DNA from: Bdellovibrionales bacterium
Lineage (GTDB): Bacteria > Bdellovibrionota > Bdellovibrionia > Bdellovibrionales > UBA1609
Direction of reading: 5' to 3'
Length of the DNA stretch: 7,253 nucleotides
NCBI GenBank assembly: GCA_028279085.1
Contig: JANQSX010000145.1
Location: forward strand, 1-7,253
The notes beneath the pieces were generated by a model that worked only from the letters and a program-made list of their open reading frames with translations, made no database searches and was not told where the DNA came from. Both the position numbers and the translations under genes were made by a program. Numbering within the stretch: position 1 is the stretch's first letter; each line of letters begins with the position of its first letter. Of this stretch, positions 7,067-7,253 are shown one piece after another.

Positions 7067-7070
7067 CCCT
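7067..7070 (-). promoter_or_regulatory. Ribosome binding site of the giant lipoprotein gene
   Basis: AGGG on the minus strand lies 8 nt before the ATG at 7058. This spacing, together with the signal sequence that follows, decides the start. A nearby TTG at the same site is out of frame. Confidence 0.55.
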
Positions 7071-7102
7071 AAAGGAAAGCTATGTATAACCGCCTTAAGG
7101 AT

Positions 7103-7131
7103 GCTATAGAAAACTTTTTTTTCTAAATCAA
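7103..7131 (-). promoter_or_regulatory. Probable sigma-70-type promoter of the giant lipoprotein gene
   Basis: On the minus strand TTGATT (complement of 7126-7131) and TATAGC (complement of 7103-7108) are 17 bp apart, each a four-of-six match to consensus. Transcription would start near 7096, leaving a leader of about 38 nt. An 8-bp palindrome, CCTTAAGG (7093-7100), lies at the predicted start site. It could be an operator or chance. Confidence 0.45.
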
Positions 7132-7201
7132 GAGAGAAAATACAGATAAAGAAAAGATTACAAAATAATAATAATTTCTTGACTTAACCAGCACAATTTC
7201 T

Positions 7202-7228
7202 TGAACACAAATAAACTGTAAGTGTTCA
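7202..7228. repeat. Inverted repeat TGAACAC-N13-GTGTTCA, possible operator
   Basis: Seven-base arms at 7202-7208 and 7222-7228 are exact reverse complements, with starts 20 bp apart, about two helical turns. A second smaller inverted repeat overlaps its right arm (TCAGT/ACTGA, 7226-7230 and 7236-7240). No T tract follows on either strand, which argues against a terminator. It lies ~70 bp upstream of the predicted -35 of the lipoprotein gene and near whatever gene lies beyond the window. Its target is therefore unclear. Confidence 0.35.
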
Positions 7229-7253
7229 GTCATTCACTGACAAGAACGCACTG

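Overview
This is an AT-rich bacterial window. It most likely comes from a Gram-negative organism, because the dominant gene encodes a very large exported protein with a lipoprotein-type signal sequence. The composition, the relaxed lipobox and the SGC(L/I)xW-type modules would fit a Bdellovibrio-like predator or another host-associated AT-rich Gram-negative. That placement is a guess from style, not from a recognised marker gene.

Layout. Positions 1-87 (+) hold the last 28 codons of a gene entering from the left. Positions 88-237 hold no convincing gene but contain a perfect 8-bp inverted repeat (158-184). Positions 238-841 (+) hold two small abutting genes. The first is a short hydrophobic leader followed by about four 18-residue repeats, broken by one base at a run of nine Ts. 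The second is an 85-residue single-pass membrane protein starting directly after the first one's stop codon. Positions 879-1553 (-) hold a type II toxin-antitoxin pair of the HI1419/HI1420 (HigB-like) class, toxin first. Its promoter carries a near-perfect 18-bp palindrome between and over the core elements. Positions 1554-1742 are intergenic. Positions 1743-7058 (-) hold one 1771-residue putative lipoprotein that I cannot assign to a named family. Positions 7059-7253 hold its probable promoter and, at the far right, a long-spaced inverted repeat that may be an operator.

How the parts relate. The left-hand plus-strand genes converge on the toxin-antitoxin operon, with 37 bp between stop codons. 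The palindrome in the toxin-antitoxin promoter and the inverted repeat upstream of the broken gene share the half-site TGTATC/GATACA, so the antitoxin might also act there; the half-site spacing differs, so this is only a hypothesis. The giant lipoprotein appears to be its own transcription unit. Its N-terminal half consists of two diverged copies of one module of roughly 370 residues, each with a conserved cysteine pair. A helical middle and a C-terminal region with alternating Ser/Gly beta-like stretches follow.

The most interesting points are the possible phase-variable T9 tract and the duplicated-module giant lipoprotein. No complete new defence or mobile system is evident from sequence alone.
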